A stretch of DNA of 64,000 nucleotides from Protula sp. h YS-2021 (GCA_949752745.1 OX457024.1:51601810-51665809); one strand, 5' to 3'; counted from the stretch's first letter, positions 19,281 through 31,389 are shown. The notes: generated by a model from the letters alone, not told the origin. Numbers and translations are program-made.

Positions 19281-19662
19281 AAATCAATGAATAAATAACC
19301 ACGGGATTCGCTCGTAGCATCTTGATATGCCTCAACGTAGCAACTGAGATTTCCTTTTACACATTTGTTTAGCCAATATGCTGATCTGTCCGTTTAAACT
19401 AATATTACGCATTTCCTTTCCATGGTGAAACAGATTGTGTACGATGAAATTAATTCTTAAGTTTTTATGACAGCTTCTAGCACTAAACAATTTGATCATG
19501 CGTTTAGCATTATGACATTTGTCATGAGATCATCAGTAATGAGTAAGATATTCTGTTTTGGACTGAAACGCTCTTCAATGCGCTCTGGAACGCCTTGATG
19601 ACCTGTCATTCCTTTCATAAAATGTTTTTAGGAAATGGTTGAATGGCTTTTTGACTAATGAA
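19281..19662. repeat. Tandem duplication in the second ATPase gene, copy 2
   Basis: Partner of 18,894-19,275, apparently base for base the same. The copies begin AAATCAATGAATAAATAACC and end TTTTTGACTAATGAA. Confidence 0.85.
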
Positions 19663-19715
19663 GAGATTTTTTCCACTGGCTGTTGGTTTAGAAACCAGGC
19701 ATGAAAACGGATACT

Positions 19716-20880
19716 TCATGGTGCTTGAATATCAGATTCCTTTACTCAACCATTAAATTTCCTTGGCCACCCTAACCACTTGACAAATAATTCTTTCAAA
19801 CCTCTTCTTTTGTGTCTTCAAGACTTTTTCAATGTTATACACAGATTGAGCGTCAATTGTAACAGCTTGAAATTCTTCTTCATAGAAGTGACCATCAATA
19901 TCTTTGTATTAGAGGTCTTTGACAAGATACGAGTGTATTCCTTGCTTCTCACAACGATGTGTAACAATGAACACGTGAACACTTCTTCTGTCCACTTTAT
20001 ATGGCAATCCCTTTGAAATATATATTTCATGTTGACCAATTTTCAACTTGAAGCGTTTTGACTTTTTCGTTGATATCAATTTCAGTTTGTCAATGTACAT
20101 GTGTTTCCGCACTTTGGATTATTCGATCTTCTTGATAATTTCTACCGATGCATAACCATGGGATCCATGAGGTCTATGTAGACTAAGTCTTGCAAGACGG
20201 CTAGTGCAGTTGGGGGTTACGGTCAGCTATTACGGAATTCAAAATTAACACTCACTTAGGCCTTCGACCATCCCTTTAAAAAGTCTTACAAGACATCTGT
20301 ATACCGCCACGTTTTTCGATGTAGAAAATAGCAATATATCATTCATTTGAGACTACGTATGACCCTTTCAGCAAAGCTGACTTTCGTCCCATTCTTGGTA
20401 GTATATTCATGAATGCCCTCTTTCTTTAGAGATATCTTCACCCAGCTGTTCTTAAATTCTGTTCCATTGTCTGATCTCAATGTTCTAGATCTTCTTGTCA
20501 TTTCTTGAAAAGTCTTTTGGAAGGCTTGAAGAACACTGATACGAGTTTTGCTTAGAATAGATTGTACTCACAAGTGTTTGGAAAAGACATCAATGACGAT
20601 CAGTAAAAAGTGATTGTCTTCATTATGTTTTGCAATGTTGGTCACATCTACCCAGTCCATATCCCACATATTATCAAAACTGGGTTGTAATGATGCGTTG
20701 ACTTTTAAATTTGTGGTTCACTGGTCGAAGTAAACTAAAGGCATGTTGCAATTTTTCACTTTGGAATATGTCATTGGATGCTTGGTGTGTTTCAGTATTT
20801 TGTATAACTTAGTAGGCCTGCAAATGCTCCAGGGATTCCATGTTTAAAGTATTGGTTAAATAGTCTTTCCACGTTGCCAC
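19716..20880 (-). pseudogene. Integrase, second Polinton
   Basis: The N-terminus reads ATWKDYLTNT at 20,880, with GTG where the ATG should be. The rve core is recognisable in pieces, with the LRSDNGTEF-type segment at about 20,470 and a RVI-containing segment near 20,350. The C-terminal part includes FKLKIGQHEIYISKG (about 20,040) and the end KESDIQAP at 19,716. An unrelated piece appears inserted near 20,195-20,290. Many lesions. Confidence 0.7.
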
Positions 20881-21127
20881 CTTAACTCAAAATTAAACCA
20901 ATCATACACATAACACACGTCTTATTAGAAAGAAGAATATTGTAGTCGTTCACTCTTCAACGTTCTAATGGATAAGTTTTTAAAAGGTTTTCATCTTACC
21001 TTTTCTGTATAGAACTGTTCAATATAGTTGACCTAATGTGCTTTCAGTTTCTTCTTTACAACAACTAATCACCACACAATAGTACACTCTTAAATCAGTG
21101 CTGGCAAAGTAGAGCGCATAATCAAAG

Positions 21128-21331
21128 TCATACCTCTGCATCTTCTATTCCAGCTTGGTAACACTCTCCAATAAACCCTGCATGTCGTTCAATCACATCA
21201 AGACTAGTGCACAAAGTCCCCGTCCCCCCCAAAAAAGAGTTCAAATGGTAAGGTTGATATTCTGAAGCTCCATAGCAAGCAAGTTTAGAATCATACAGTT
21301 GACATAGGTCTATTTCTGTACAATGCCACAT
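21128..21331 (-). other. Open stretch upstream of the second integrase
   Basis: A 67-codon frame, MWHCTEIDLCQLYDSKLACY to ECYQAGIEDAEV, in the position of an upstream Polinton gene. It does not resemble the corresponding gene of copy 1 and has a short low-complexity Gly/Thr part. Doubtful as a gene; recorded because of its position. Confidence 0.2.
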
Positions 21332-21764
21332 TCATCATTCATCTGGAGAGCAAATGCGTTTCTACTTTCTTACCTCTCAGACTTTAAGTACTTAATACTT
21401 GCCGCAAAAAGTTTATCCAAATCATACACTGTTTATTTATGGCATCATCTCAGGCAAAGTTGTCTAATCCTGTTCATTGAAGTTTATATTGTAGTGGTAG
21501 TCTTTGTCTTTAACATGCCGTAAAAGGTAATCAAGTTCTACAAGTCACAATCTTCAATAAAGAAGCAGATAATCTGGTCCATCTTTTATTTCGTTTGATT
21601 CTAATAAATCGACCAAAATATCCATCTTCAACTCTCGTGGTTAAGATAGCACTGATGTTGAAGTTATTCTCCATTTACTTAAAAAAAGAAATTCTGAGAA
21701 ATGTCCGGAAAAGATGGATTAAATTGGCCCCAGTAGTTATTAAGCCATTTTTAATTTCGAAAAT

Positions 21765-22430
21765 ATCGGCTTGTAGGCAACGAAGCCATCACTATGGGTT
21801 TTCCAATGTATTAAACATTGGTTATCGCGATACATATCAAAACAAAATTCTCTGGAACACATAGCACTACATGGGTATCCTTACTAGGTGTCCTGTTGCT
21901 ATGTTTACTATGCCTGTCAACCAACCGACCAATCAGCGTACGCTGCAGTTCGTATCATGTGACTGACCCGTTCCTTACTTATCGCGATCCGAATAACAGG
22001 AGATTTTTCTCCTGTAGGATTGCGTTTAAAATGAGTGATTCAAAATCAAGGTAAATGCATACTTTTTGAATATTATTTATCTTGGATATTATCTCTACGT
22101 ATACTGTAAGTTTCCATTGGCAACGGGTACGTTTTAAATGGTTTTGCTGACTTTGCTGATTCCCACACGTTTTAGTTCTGGCTTTTGTCAGACCAGCTTT
22201 CGTTCGGTAAATGCATCCCTGTCATCAGAACGTATTGTAGGTTATGTGTAATAGACACTGAGATGGTTTCTGGGCGATTTTCTCAGTTTCCATTTTGAGG
22301 GTTGCCCTCATTGTCAGCAAACAGTTTGCATTGAGTAGGCTCTGCAAACGGGGAAGTTTTTCCACTTTCCGCTGTCTTTTTTCCTTTATGGCCAGAAGTA
22401 ATGCATTGTAGGGTAGTTAGACACGCAGTT
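21765..22430 (+). repeat. Direct repeat copy 2 with CCAAT promoter and tiny first exon
   Basis: Pairs with 14,960-15,560. It has ACCAATCAGCG at about 21,928, a CATGTGAC box at 21,956, then ATG at 22,031 opening MSDSKSR with a good donor, CAAG|GTAAAT, at 22,051. The layout looks like a housekeeping-type promoter plus first coding exon. Downstream on the same strand lies the Harbinger transposase, so it may be that gene's 5' end, but no connecting exon was found. Confidence 0.5.
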
Positions 22431-22559
22431 ATCACGGGTTTTGGAGGTTTTGACTTCTATTACCTCGATACTGCGGCAACTTTCTTGGGAGAGCTGCATA
22501 TTTTTTTCCCTTTTTTCGCTGCAGCGTCGTTGGTGGGGAATAGTGTAGCCGCTTCTCTG

Positions 22560-23400
22560 CACATCTGACTTGGTGAAGAATCGATCGTGTGGTCGAAACA
22601 GCGGCGTCGTTCGTGTAGCGGGTACGGCAACACGGCACTATGACGGATCGGAGAAACACCAACCTGTTGTTAGCATCGATAATATGTCGTGGTACGAGGT
22701 TAGCATGGGACTGTTTTCCTGTGCGCATTATCACACCGTGTTGTTTATAATCCGTGACAGTGACGAGTACAACACAATAGGGTATTTGTGGCAATTTCGT
22801 ACTGATTTATCAGTCACGTTTGCAACAACTCGCTGTGATCACGAGTCGTGTTTGCTACGGCTTCATGTGCTAATGGGTCATGATTGCACTTATCGTGTTT
22901 ACAGGTCGTTTGTGCAACGACTTGGTGCGTTTTTTTCAGGCGTGTCTGCATCGACCTACTGTATGCAAGGATCGTGTGTGCAGCGATTCGCAGTGTGCAC
23001 GGGTCGTCTAGGTAGCGACTTTATGTCGTCAAGAGTCGTGTTTGCCACTACTCGTATTGTTCAAGGGTCGTGTTTGCAGCGACTCGCTGTGCTCACGGAT
23101 CGTGTTTATATCGACTCGCTGTGCTCACAGATCGTGTTTGTACCGACCTGCCGTGTGTACGGGTCGTGCCTACGGTGATGCGCTGTGCTCAAGAGTCGTG
23201 TTTGAAACAACTTTTGTGTTTTTTCAGCTGTAACTGCAGCGACGTGCTGTGATCACGTGTCGTTGTTGTGGTGACTCACTGTGTTCACGGATCGTACTTG
23301 CAATGACTCCTTGTGATGACGAATCGTGTCTGCGACGGCTTGCCGTGTTCACGGTTCGTGATTGCAGCGTATCGCTGCGTTCACGGGTCATGTTTATGAC
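22560..23400 (+). repeat. Degenerate minisatellite of about 33 bases
   Basis: Many imperfect copies of TCGTGTTTGCAGCGACTCGC followed by TGTGCTCACGGG. Copies run from about 22,810 to 23,400, with weaker ones earlier. Because the period is close to a multiple of three it keeps long frames open by chance; I do not call these coding. Confidence 0.7.
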
Positions 23401-23587
23401 ATCTTGATGTCAACACCAGTACTGTTAGTCTCAATTTGTCGGCTTTTAAAAAACATAAACACGTAATAATAGAGGCATTTGTGCATTTGTGGACATAGTC
23501 AGTTGTGGTGACACCGTCTAGTGTCTGTCATTAGACGTGACTGCCACGGATTGCCGAGTCACGAGGTTGTGTTAATTTGTTTCAGTC

Positions 23588-25319
23588 GCCTTCGCAACAC
23601 AAGCTCCATATGTTTTTGTGGTTCATGGCGAGTAAAGAATCCTACAGGGAAATCGCGAATTTGTTTGGACTGTGCGAGGCAACGTGTTGCCAAGTTGTAC
23701 ATGCATTTACTTCTTTGATATCAAAACATCTCCTTAGCAAAATCATACGGTGACTTTAGCCATTTTTTTGGGCAAACTTCCGAATAGTAATTTGGGGTGG
23801 GAGGGTTGAGCTGGTAATATTGGGGTTTTAAGAAATTTGAAAGTTAAAAAAAAAGAAAAGAAACAATTTGAACTGATAAACTGGTTTAATTATTTTAAAG
23901 TTTCTCTACATTTTATTGAAATACAACAATTACAGAATGAACTATAAAATGATCTTTTATCGCAACTACAAAGCAAAAAAGTGTAACACATACCGATAGC
24001 AAAAGAATCATTGAAACTTGTCGAGTTTCAGCGTGACTATTCGTTTATAACGCAATAAAACAAATTTCACGCAAATAAATCTTTATATTTTGATCACAGG
24101 TGGCCCACAGCCAATGAAAAAAGAGAAATAGCGGCCATTTTTGAACAATCTAAGGGCTTTCCAAACGTGATTGGTTTCATTGATGGGTGCCACATATGTG
24201 TTAGGTAGCCCGTTCAAGGGGGTATGTATTATAACAGAAAAGATTTTTTCTCCATTGTTCTTCAAGGTAATTAATAACTGTTTACAATGCAAACAAACAT
24301 TTTAAATTCATTCGATCTAAGTATTGAAATACATGATAACATATGACCACACAAAAACAAGCAAACCACCTCAGCCGTATTAAGTTAACTAGTTAACTAA
24401 TTCTGTCAAGTGTTAAGTATACACTTACAATTTTCGCAATTAAACGAATAAATTTTTCTCATTTATACATACACAATCGAAACACCATCCGAAAAGATAA
24501 AAATCAAAATAAAATGCATTTATTTTGTTCACTTCTTTTGTATTTTCACTTTCAACTGTATGTCGAGAGGATTTACGATTCACGGATATTTTTGTGGGAT
24601 TCCCAGGACGGGTTCACGATGCGAGGATATTTAAGTCCTCTCCACTGTTTCACCACGGTGCAGTTGGTGCGGGGAATACCATATTTTGGGGAACAGCGCC
24701 TATCCAAACCTGGGATGGTTGCTTACACCCTACAGAAACAACCAGAACCTGACACCAGACATGACGAGATTCAACCGCATTCACTCCTCTATACGAGTAG
24801 CCATTGAAAGGGCCTTTAGACTTTTGAAAGGTGTAACAAAATGCGTCCATATTCGAAATAGTTTTAGAAATCGACTTAAACGTACAATTCCAATGTTCGT
24901 CGTAAAATATTCGAAACAGCAGAAATATTACGCAGGTTTTACACATAATTACATATTTGATAATTGTACAAATAAACGACAGAATTTTCACCGTAATACA
25001 ATCGAAACGACAGAAAATTGTGAAGTATATTCCCTGCATAATTTACAGCTAGAAATATCCGAATTAAAAAAAATACATTTCAGGTAAATTTAGAAGGCTG
25101 CTCTTTATAGACCAGTACGAAACTTCGTCAATGTGTGATGTCATAGTTGCGGCATGTTGTTTACATATTTGCATCTTACAAGAGGACTCTGAGGAGTTTT
25201 TGATCCAAGATATACAAGTGCCTGCTGCTTATCTACCACCCGGAATATTTAATGTTGATGAATCAGCAAGAAAGGCTCTAAAAAGCAATCGAATAATGCA
25301 GCAACTGATAAGGTTATGA
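23588..25319 (+). pseudogene. Harbinger DDE transposase (HARBI1-like), four exons, broken
   Basis: Exon 23,588-23,749 encodes a HARBI1-type HTH part (MFLWFMASKESYREIANLFG). It joins in phase to 24,100-24,266, with the first catalytic Asp in NVIGFIDGCHI and the YYNRKDFFSIVLQ block. The third segment, about 24,554-24,830, has the second Asp region, FTDIFVGFPGRVHDARIF, and the Glu of AIERAFRLLKG. It joins via GT-AG (24,831-25,083) to 25,084-25,319 (RRLLFIDQYET to NRIMQQLIRL). Lesions are an in-frame TAG near 24,204, a frame change near 24,675, and AA in place of AG at the acceptor expected near 24,553. GNSAYP replaces the usual GDSAYP. The N-terminal exon is not found. Confidence 0.85.
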
Positions 25320-25498
25320 AAACCTTAAACTGAAAAGTGAACACAACTGTCTAGGATGAAAAAAAAATAAAAAAAATAATGATTTGGTCATCGGTATTTA
25401 AAACACTGTGCAAGTAAATGCATATCATCTGTGATACCCAGCGCCCAGTTCTTAACTAAAAAATGGCTGCTTCAATGGCTCATTCCACAAATAAAAAA

Positions 25499-25786
25499 TT
25501 AAAACATATCCTTGTCTCTTTTATCTTTTCTGCTTTCATGCTTACTGAAACACCTGAAGTCACTTTGTTCCTGTTTTTTAGTCAAGTGAAATTCAGAAGC
25601 ATAGCAGTGAAAGTGGACGTATTTCTCACAAACTAAGTACAACAGCCATGCAGCTTCAGCGGTTGATATTAAACTGTCATAGTTGTCGAGTAACTGCATT
25701 CCAACATTCTTATTTTTTGGAAACTTCCCGCAAACTGCGCATTTGCATTGCTGCTGGATTTGTGATCTAATTTTAATTGTATGCAA
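25499..25786 (-). CDS. Unidentified Cys/His-rich frame inside the Harbinger element
   Basis: 95 codons with CKCAVCGKFP, then WLLYLVCEKYVHFHCYASEF and a final DFRC. The spacing C-x2-C, C-x7-C, C suggests a PHD- or RING-like zinc fold, which may be one exon of a larger protein. It lies between the two known Harbinger genes on the same strand as the SANT gene. Could be a third accessory gene or chance; the Cys/His pattern is the only support. Confidence 0.35.
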   Translation of the reverse strand: MHTIKIRSQIQQQCKCAVCGKFPKNKNVGMQLLDNYDSLISTAEAAWLLYLVCEKYVHFHCYASEFHLTKKQEQSDFRCFSKHESRKDKRDKDMF

Positions 25787-26022
25787 AAAACAATCTCAGC
25801 TGAAGCTGTAAAAATACAAGAAAAAATGTCTTTCAAGCGAATCTACCTACATCTTAAAGGGTGGGCGGGGAGGGGGGGTGGAAGGGAAGGAAGTGCACAT
25901 TACAATCACACTCTTTTCAGTTTTATTTGTTTCAAACATATGGCACTTGTTGGTGTAAAGCTGTCAAACATACCACTTCATGGAAAATTAATGATATCAT
26001 TCGAAAGTTATGCAAATATTTT

Positions 26023-28026
26023 TCACTTTTTTGACATGCTTTCAGCTAGTTTTTCAAAAATGCTCAGTTTTCGCTCTTCGTTGGCTTTCTGTTGCTCTAC
26101 TAATTGCCCAATCATTTCAACGCATTTGTTGATACCCTGCTCGATGCTATTTTCGTCTTTTTTCATATTTTTTGTCTGTCGTTTGCAAGACGAACCTTTG
26201 GTTTTCTTACTTCCTTTTGGTGTAGGTTGCACCTTTGGTGTTTCAATATTATTCCCCATCACAATCGGCGGGTGCAAGTCTGGCCTATCCGAAAGAACCT
26301 CGTTCATGGTGTCGTAATACTCGAAGAATTTACGTTGCCCACCTGTCTTGCTTCTATCCTTGATATGTTCATTGTATTTTCTTAACAAGTGTTTCCACTT
26401 ATTTTCGCACTGTCAAATCAGGAAAAAACGATGTTTAATAGGAGTTGAAATTTATACACGTTGTAACTTACATTTGTCTGCATATAAATTATTGCGAGAT
26501 TTTAATGCAAGTCGCATTTATTGGGTGCAAAAGCAATTCCCTTTCTGTGAATTCATTTTTGTTCATTCGAAACAAGGAACGTTTCCCATGTTTATATTTC
26601 ATTTACACTTTGGATGCTTTTACATCGAAACACATAAAGCACACGAGTTTCAAGATTTCTTTTCAAAACTTGAAATAAGACATGTTACTGAAACTTTCTT
26701 ACCCTTGCGACTGTAAAGGTTTTCCCATTTCTTTCGAAACGTCTGCCCAAACATGCGTGTTTTTGACAGCTGGATCGGAGAACCTTTTGTTGTGTTGCTT
26801 GTATAAGTCGATCAGTTTGGTCACGAAAGTTGATGTCCAAAGCACTTCATCTGTAGTGAAAAAGTTAAACGAAAAATGAATAGAAAATAACCGTGTTTTA
26901 TGCCATGTAATGTTCCTGTTATACAAATTTACACTGTTGGGGAAATATTGCAATTACCTCCACTTTCTTGCTGATTGCAGACGTTTTCAGGAGAACTTGA
27001 GCAACTGGCAATAGCTTCTTCCTAACAATACAAACATGTTTGAAAAGTGTTATACTTTTCATAGTTTCAAATTTATAATGTAAAGAGTGCGTATAATAAG
27101 CACCGTATCTCAATAAATGGCAGGGACATTTCAGAAAATGAACAATGAAAATTAACTCGGAAATGGATACATTCCATATGTGAATTTTTGTTGCTATTGA
27201 ATGGCGAAATTACTCATGTCTATTTCAATTTTAGTCACATATTTTCTGATGGTGTTTTAGCTGTTTCGTAATATAATCTTTAACAGAAACTAAACTTACT
27301 GTAACAAGTTCCTTTTTCTGTGTTTCATCTCTCATTTTAAATATCCGACCATCTACGACTCCAAGTTCGCGTGCAAAGAATTCTTGCCGGAGCGGTGTGT
27401 CTAAAAGTAAAGAAACGAGTTTTCATATATAGGACACAGACATTTGTTAAGCTAACAAATACAAAAAACGAATGCGGAATGGCTGGGAATATCCTATATT
27501 ATTAAACCGTAATATAACATCTAACAGGGAAAAAATCTAAACTGATGAACAGGAAATTCTTAACTAGAATTTAACCTCCATTCTTTATTCGGGTGAATAT
27601 CCCCTCATCCACACTATATACCACTTCCTTTGACCCATCGTTTGTTGCGAATTTCAGGTTGTGTATCCTATCGAAATGTCAGTTTATTTATAAATTTTAA
27701 AAGCATGTATATTTTAATGGCTTATTGGAGGGCTTGTTTTTATTAAACAATCTGAAATTTTTACGGTAAGATGTGTTTCGACTGCATCGTAAGATATCCG
27801 TACAATGACAATAAACCTGCACACTTGGAACTGATATTACACGGTATTTAGTGGGATTGCAGTTTATACCTTAGCAACTTTATAAGCACTTTTTATTCTT
27901 TACACAAAAACAGTTCATATTGCATTTTTTAACATACATCTACTTTTGCAATAAACTGAATGTAAACATCGGTGAAATCGTTCATTTTTATTAACAACAA
28001 AAACTTCCTTACTTTCGGTTCGCCAT
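26023..28026 (-). CDS. Harbinger Myb/SANT-like DNA-binding protein, six exons
   Basis: Exons on the minus strand: 28,026-28,013 (MANRK), 27,667-27,576 (IHNLKFATNDGSKEVVYSV), 27,400-27,300 (LRQEFFARELGVVDGRIF), 27,021-26,958, 26,850-26,703 (the SANT helices, VLWTSTFVTKLIDLYKQHN to HVWADVSKEM) and 26,409-26,023 (CENKWKHLLRKYNEHIKD and a basic, Lys-rich tail). The first four junctions have GT-AG ends and keep phase exactly. The last GT-AG junction is one base out of phase, so either a frameshift has arisen there or I have the wrong site. The domain recognises transposon ends and brings the transposase to the nucleus in this family. Confidence 0.8.
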
Positions 28027-28043
28027 TTCTGTTACATCACTTC

Positions 28044-30180
28044 CTCCTCGTACCCTAAGGTGATTTCAGGTGCGCTTTTCTGCACGAGAACCGGTTACAG
28101 TTGGCCAGATAAACGGCAGTTCTAGACCCAGTTATGCGGTTCTGGAACCAGTTATTGCCCACATAAACGCACGGTAGGTTAAAACTGATGTTGAGCAGCT
28201 TCTCCAAGTTGTTATTTACAGTCTTCCTTAGGGAAGCAGATAATCCAGTGCATTTTTTGTTTGTGCATGAATTGGTCAAACTGTTCAGTTTGAAACTTGA
28301 CGTGATCTTTAACTGAGATAAGGTTTTGGGTGGTTAACGGTCTGTTGTGTATGACACCTTTTTACTCCACAGACCACTGGGGATTCCGCGAAAATAGTAT
28401 TCATAATCTTTTATCAGAGGTCAGCTGTTTTATAACGACAGTAGAGCGACTCTAATCCGTAACATTCACGAAATACGACATATTTAAATATTAGGCGATA
28501 ATATAAGAATGGAACGTTTTAAGAATTGTGGAAAGGTTATTCTTTAGTAACATAAGAGGACGAGTTCACCATATATTTGCTTTATTTTTGAATGCTGTAA
28601 ACATAATGTATGCGGATTCGGGTGAGCCTTTAACGGAAATCTTTGTTTATCGCTCACTAAAAGACAGACCGCCATTAGCTCCGAGCAGCTCTGACTTGTA
28701 TAACATCGTACGTCTCTCTGTCAGAGCTACGAAGCCTTCCATTGCTCCACTAATAGGGGTCGATTTCATATTTTCTGATGCACGAATCCTGCATACCAGC
28801 CCCTATTATTCAAACATCTACAGAAAGTTCATGGCCAATATGCCCTTTTTATATAACATGCACAGTTTTTAGTGAGCTGTATATCTTTTATTTATTAATA
28901 AAAGTGCAGAAAAGTTAGCTTCCGCACCCACCTGTCAAATGTTTGTTTACATTCTGGCCTTTAAATGTCACGTGACCTAAGTCAAGGGACCGAAAATTTA
29001 AATAAAGAGGTCATAGTTTATTTCTAAAATACATACTAAAGTAGTTGATAGATGCAGAGTTAGGTATAAATTCATTTTGTATACCCAAAATATTTGACTT
29101 TTTATTTTTACGTTCTTTTTGAAATATCAATTTGAAAGTTTTTTGTGGATAATTGCAAAAATTACTGTTACCATTTCACGTAATAAAGTATGCTCCCTGT
29201 ATACAAACAAATGTCAATTATTGCGGGAGATTTCCGTATTATTTTCTTTTAAAGAAAGCGTAACACAGAAGTTGTATATAATTACCGTTGTACTTTGAGG
29301 GCCTTTAGTAAATGCCAATAAAAACCTATGGGTCGTTGAATCTCGCATAAAGTGGACACAGGGGTGCCTCAAGGCGAGCGCAGTTGAATTTACTAACCGT
29401 TATATAGCGAGGCTTCGAAGCGATGCCTGGAAACTTTTTAGCGCACCGCTTCTTGGAGCTAGACCGCCATGAGAGAATTTGCCTTTATTAACGAAATGTT
29501 GTACGAACATATGGTAATAACAGATAAAATGTATGTGTAGTCAAACGTATGTCACAGTTAACCTCCCCCGAGGCAAAGTGGGTCAAATCAGGACCTCCTG
29601 GGTTTGTATAAGACTGGATCTAGCCCCGAGTCCTTAACTGAACATCTACTGGAAATTCATGCACAAAATACCATTTGTTTTTGCAGAACAATGAGAACAG
29701 GCAGTTATTAGTGCACTGCTTATTTTGTACTTCTTCGCGAAAGGCGCCGTCACGTGACAACTTAGGTGGTATATAAGCTGCGCGTTGAAGGGGGGGTTAG
29801 GAGCGCGAAATCGATAAAAGTTAAACCCAGAACTGCGTTCGTTCTGGAAGTAAATTTTTTTCGGGAAGCCAGTGTAAAGGCTGTAAAACGTTGGAGAAAT
29901 AAAAGTGTCGAATTAAGAAGTTATCGCTGTTTCTGGATTTAAAATAACTAGGAGTGCAGCAAATGAAGAAAAGGCTGACAAATTTGTAAAAGAAGTTTAG
30001 AAGAGCAAAATATAACGAAAAGGGATACTTAACTTTTAGATAATTGTTACGAAAAGGAAAAGAAAAAAAGGATATAAATTAACCAAAAAATTATAGCGGT
30101 GTTTCTCTGTCTTGTATCCGTTCGTCACGCATTCGTCTGCCGTAAAAGTCAGGGACTCACAATGCTGGGACCCGGAGATA
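28044..30180. other. Spacer without a recognised gene
   Basis: Mostly AT-rich unique-looking sequence. There is one open frame of 114 codons at 28,528-28,872 that matches nothing I know. A GC-richer patch at 29,740-29,850 has TCACGTGAC and TATATAAG and might be a promoter of an unseen element. No repeats with clear ends were found. Confidence 0.4.
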
Positions 30181-31310
30181 CTCACAGCTAACACCTAGAC
30201 GCTTCTCTTTTGAAAAATGTCTTCTTTTGACGATCCGCGAAAAATTGGCTGAATGGTGGAATTTAATTTTTTTTTTTTTTGGTAGCCAATTTTCAAAATG
30301 CCTCTTCTTCTACAATTTGGATCAGATCCCGTTCAAATTTTACACGAATGTTTAGTAGGCAGTCCTGTCTTGAAATTTTTTGGCGATCTTCCAAAAAATT
30401 GGTCAAATAGGCCTCATTTTGAAGGTTTTTTGGTAGCTGATTTTCCAAAGTTTTTTTCTTCTGTTCTTTTGATGAGGTTACCTTCAAATTTTGCATAAAT
30501 GTTCACCCAAGCTCTCGTCTTCTAAAAGGTACCTTTCGGCGATCCATCGAAAAGTGGCTTAATTGGGGGGAGGGGGGGTGGCATTCATGATTTGTTGGTT
30601 GCCAGTTATCAAAATGCTTCTTCTCCTACAAATCGGGTGGCCTTCAAATTTTGCATTAATGTTCACTAGGCGGTCCTCTTTAGAAAACTTACTTTTTTGC
30701 GATCCGCCATAAATTGGCTAAATAAAGGGTATTTAAAAACTTAAGTAGCCCATTTTCAAAACGCTTGTTCTCCAACAATGTAGACCGGGTTCCTCTAAAA
30801 TTTTAAACAACCGTTCCTGTTTTTGCGATTCTCTAAAAAAAAATGGCCAGTTGGCGGCATTTTTAAATCTTTTTGTTTTCAAAAATACGTTGCCTGCTGC
30901 ACTTTGATTGGATTTATTCGATCTTTTATAATATTACTCTTTATGTAATGTTTTCTTTATTTATTCTGGCGCACCTCCAACAATGTGCCTCGTGCTGCCG
31001 TTTGATGTTTTTGGGATCAAGTTTTATTTTTGAAAAGTTTTACTACCAGTAATTTTAGTCCGAATGCTTTTATTTTTTAGGCATAGTCCAACTTTAGGGC
31101 TCTTTGAATTTACCTTTTTTAGATCCACCAGAGATTGGACAGATGCCGGCCTTTGAAAAATTTTCATTAACCGCTTTTTAAACTATGACTACCATTTTTT
31201 TTGCGACTATTCAAGCCTTTTGATACTTGATTCAGTTTATCTTGGCTGGTCACAATGTCACTGGACATTCTTGTTTTTAAGATCCACCAGAAATTGCCCT
31301 ACTGGTAAGA
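30180..31310. repeat. Degenerate tandem repeat of about 150-200 bases
   Basis: At least five copies sharing a TTCTCCTACAATTTGGAT-like start, TCAAATTTT, a variable AATGTTCACTAGG block, and GGCGATCCGCGAAAAATTGG. A further partial copy lies at 46,085-46,340. Copies are AT-rich and strongly diverged. No coding content. Confidence 0.55.
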
Positions 31311-31389
31311 TTCTTAATTTTTATATTTCTGTCGCAACGAGAAAGCATTTTGTTTTTGTACAGTCTGTGTAAGTATGTGTATGTAAGTA

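Larger units (their letters stand above)
18766..19719 (-). pseudogene. Packaging ATPase, second Polinton, with internal duplication
   Basis: Starts MKYPFSCLVSKPTASGKN with a recognisable Walker A region, and is otherwise broken. The Walker B region and everything after it are present twice because of the duplication at 18,894-19,662. The start overlaps the integrase stop (ATGA) and the end overlaps the next start (ATGTCTGA). Confidence 0.7.
16440..21331 (-). mobile_element. Second Polinton fragment, heavily degraded
   Basis: Carries diverged versions of capsid, core-peptide, penton, two small genes, ATPase and integrase in the same order and strand as the first element. PolB and both inverted repeats are missing. 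The capsid gene is cut after about 120 codons near 16,450. Similarity to copy 1 is partial and every gene has several lesions, so this is an older and independent insertion rather than a recent duplicate. Confidence 0.85.
23588..28026. mobile_element. PIF/Harbinger transposon
   Basis: Two convergent genes typical of Harbinger elements: a DDE transposase on the plus strand (23,588-25,319) and a Myb/SANT DNA-binding protein on the minus strand (26,023-28,026). Terminal inverted repeats were searched for by eye near both ends and not found, so the limits are those of the genes. Confidence 0.8.

Noticed and set aside
22570..23178. 202-codon frame on the plus strand
   Set aside because: Generated by the 33-base minisatellite; internal repeats (FVQRLG, CLQRLA) are unit translations and no splice or domain evidence supports it.
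28528..28872. 114-codon frame on the plus strand
   Set aside because: No recognised domain, no nearby promoter or splice partner, and composition like the spacer; not enough to call a gene.
29740..29850. LTR or promoter with TATATAAG
   Set aside because: No matching second LTR, primer-binding site or downstream frame.
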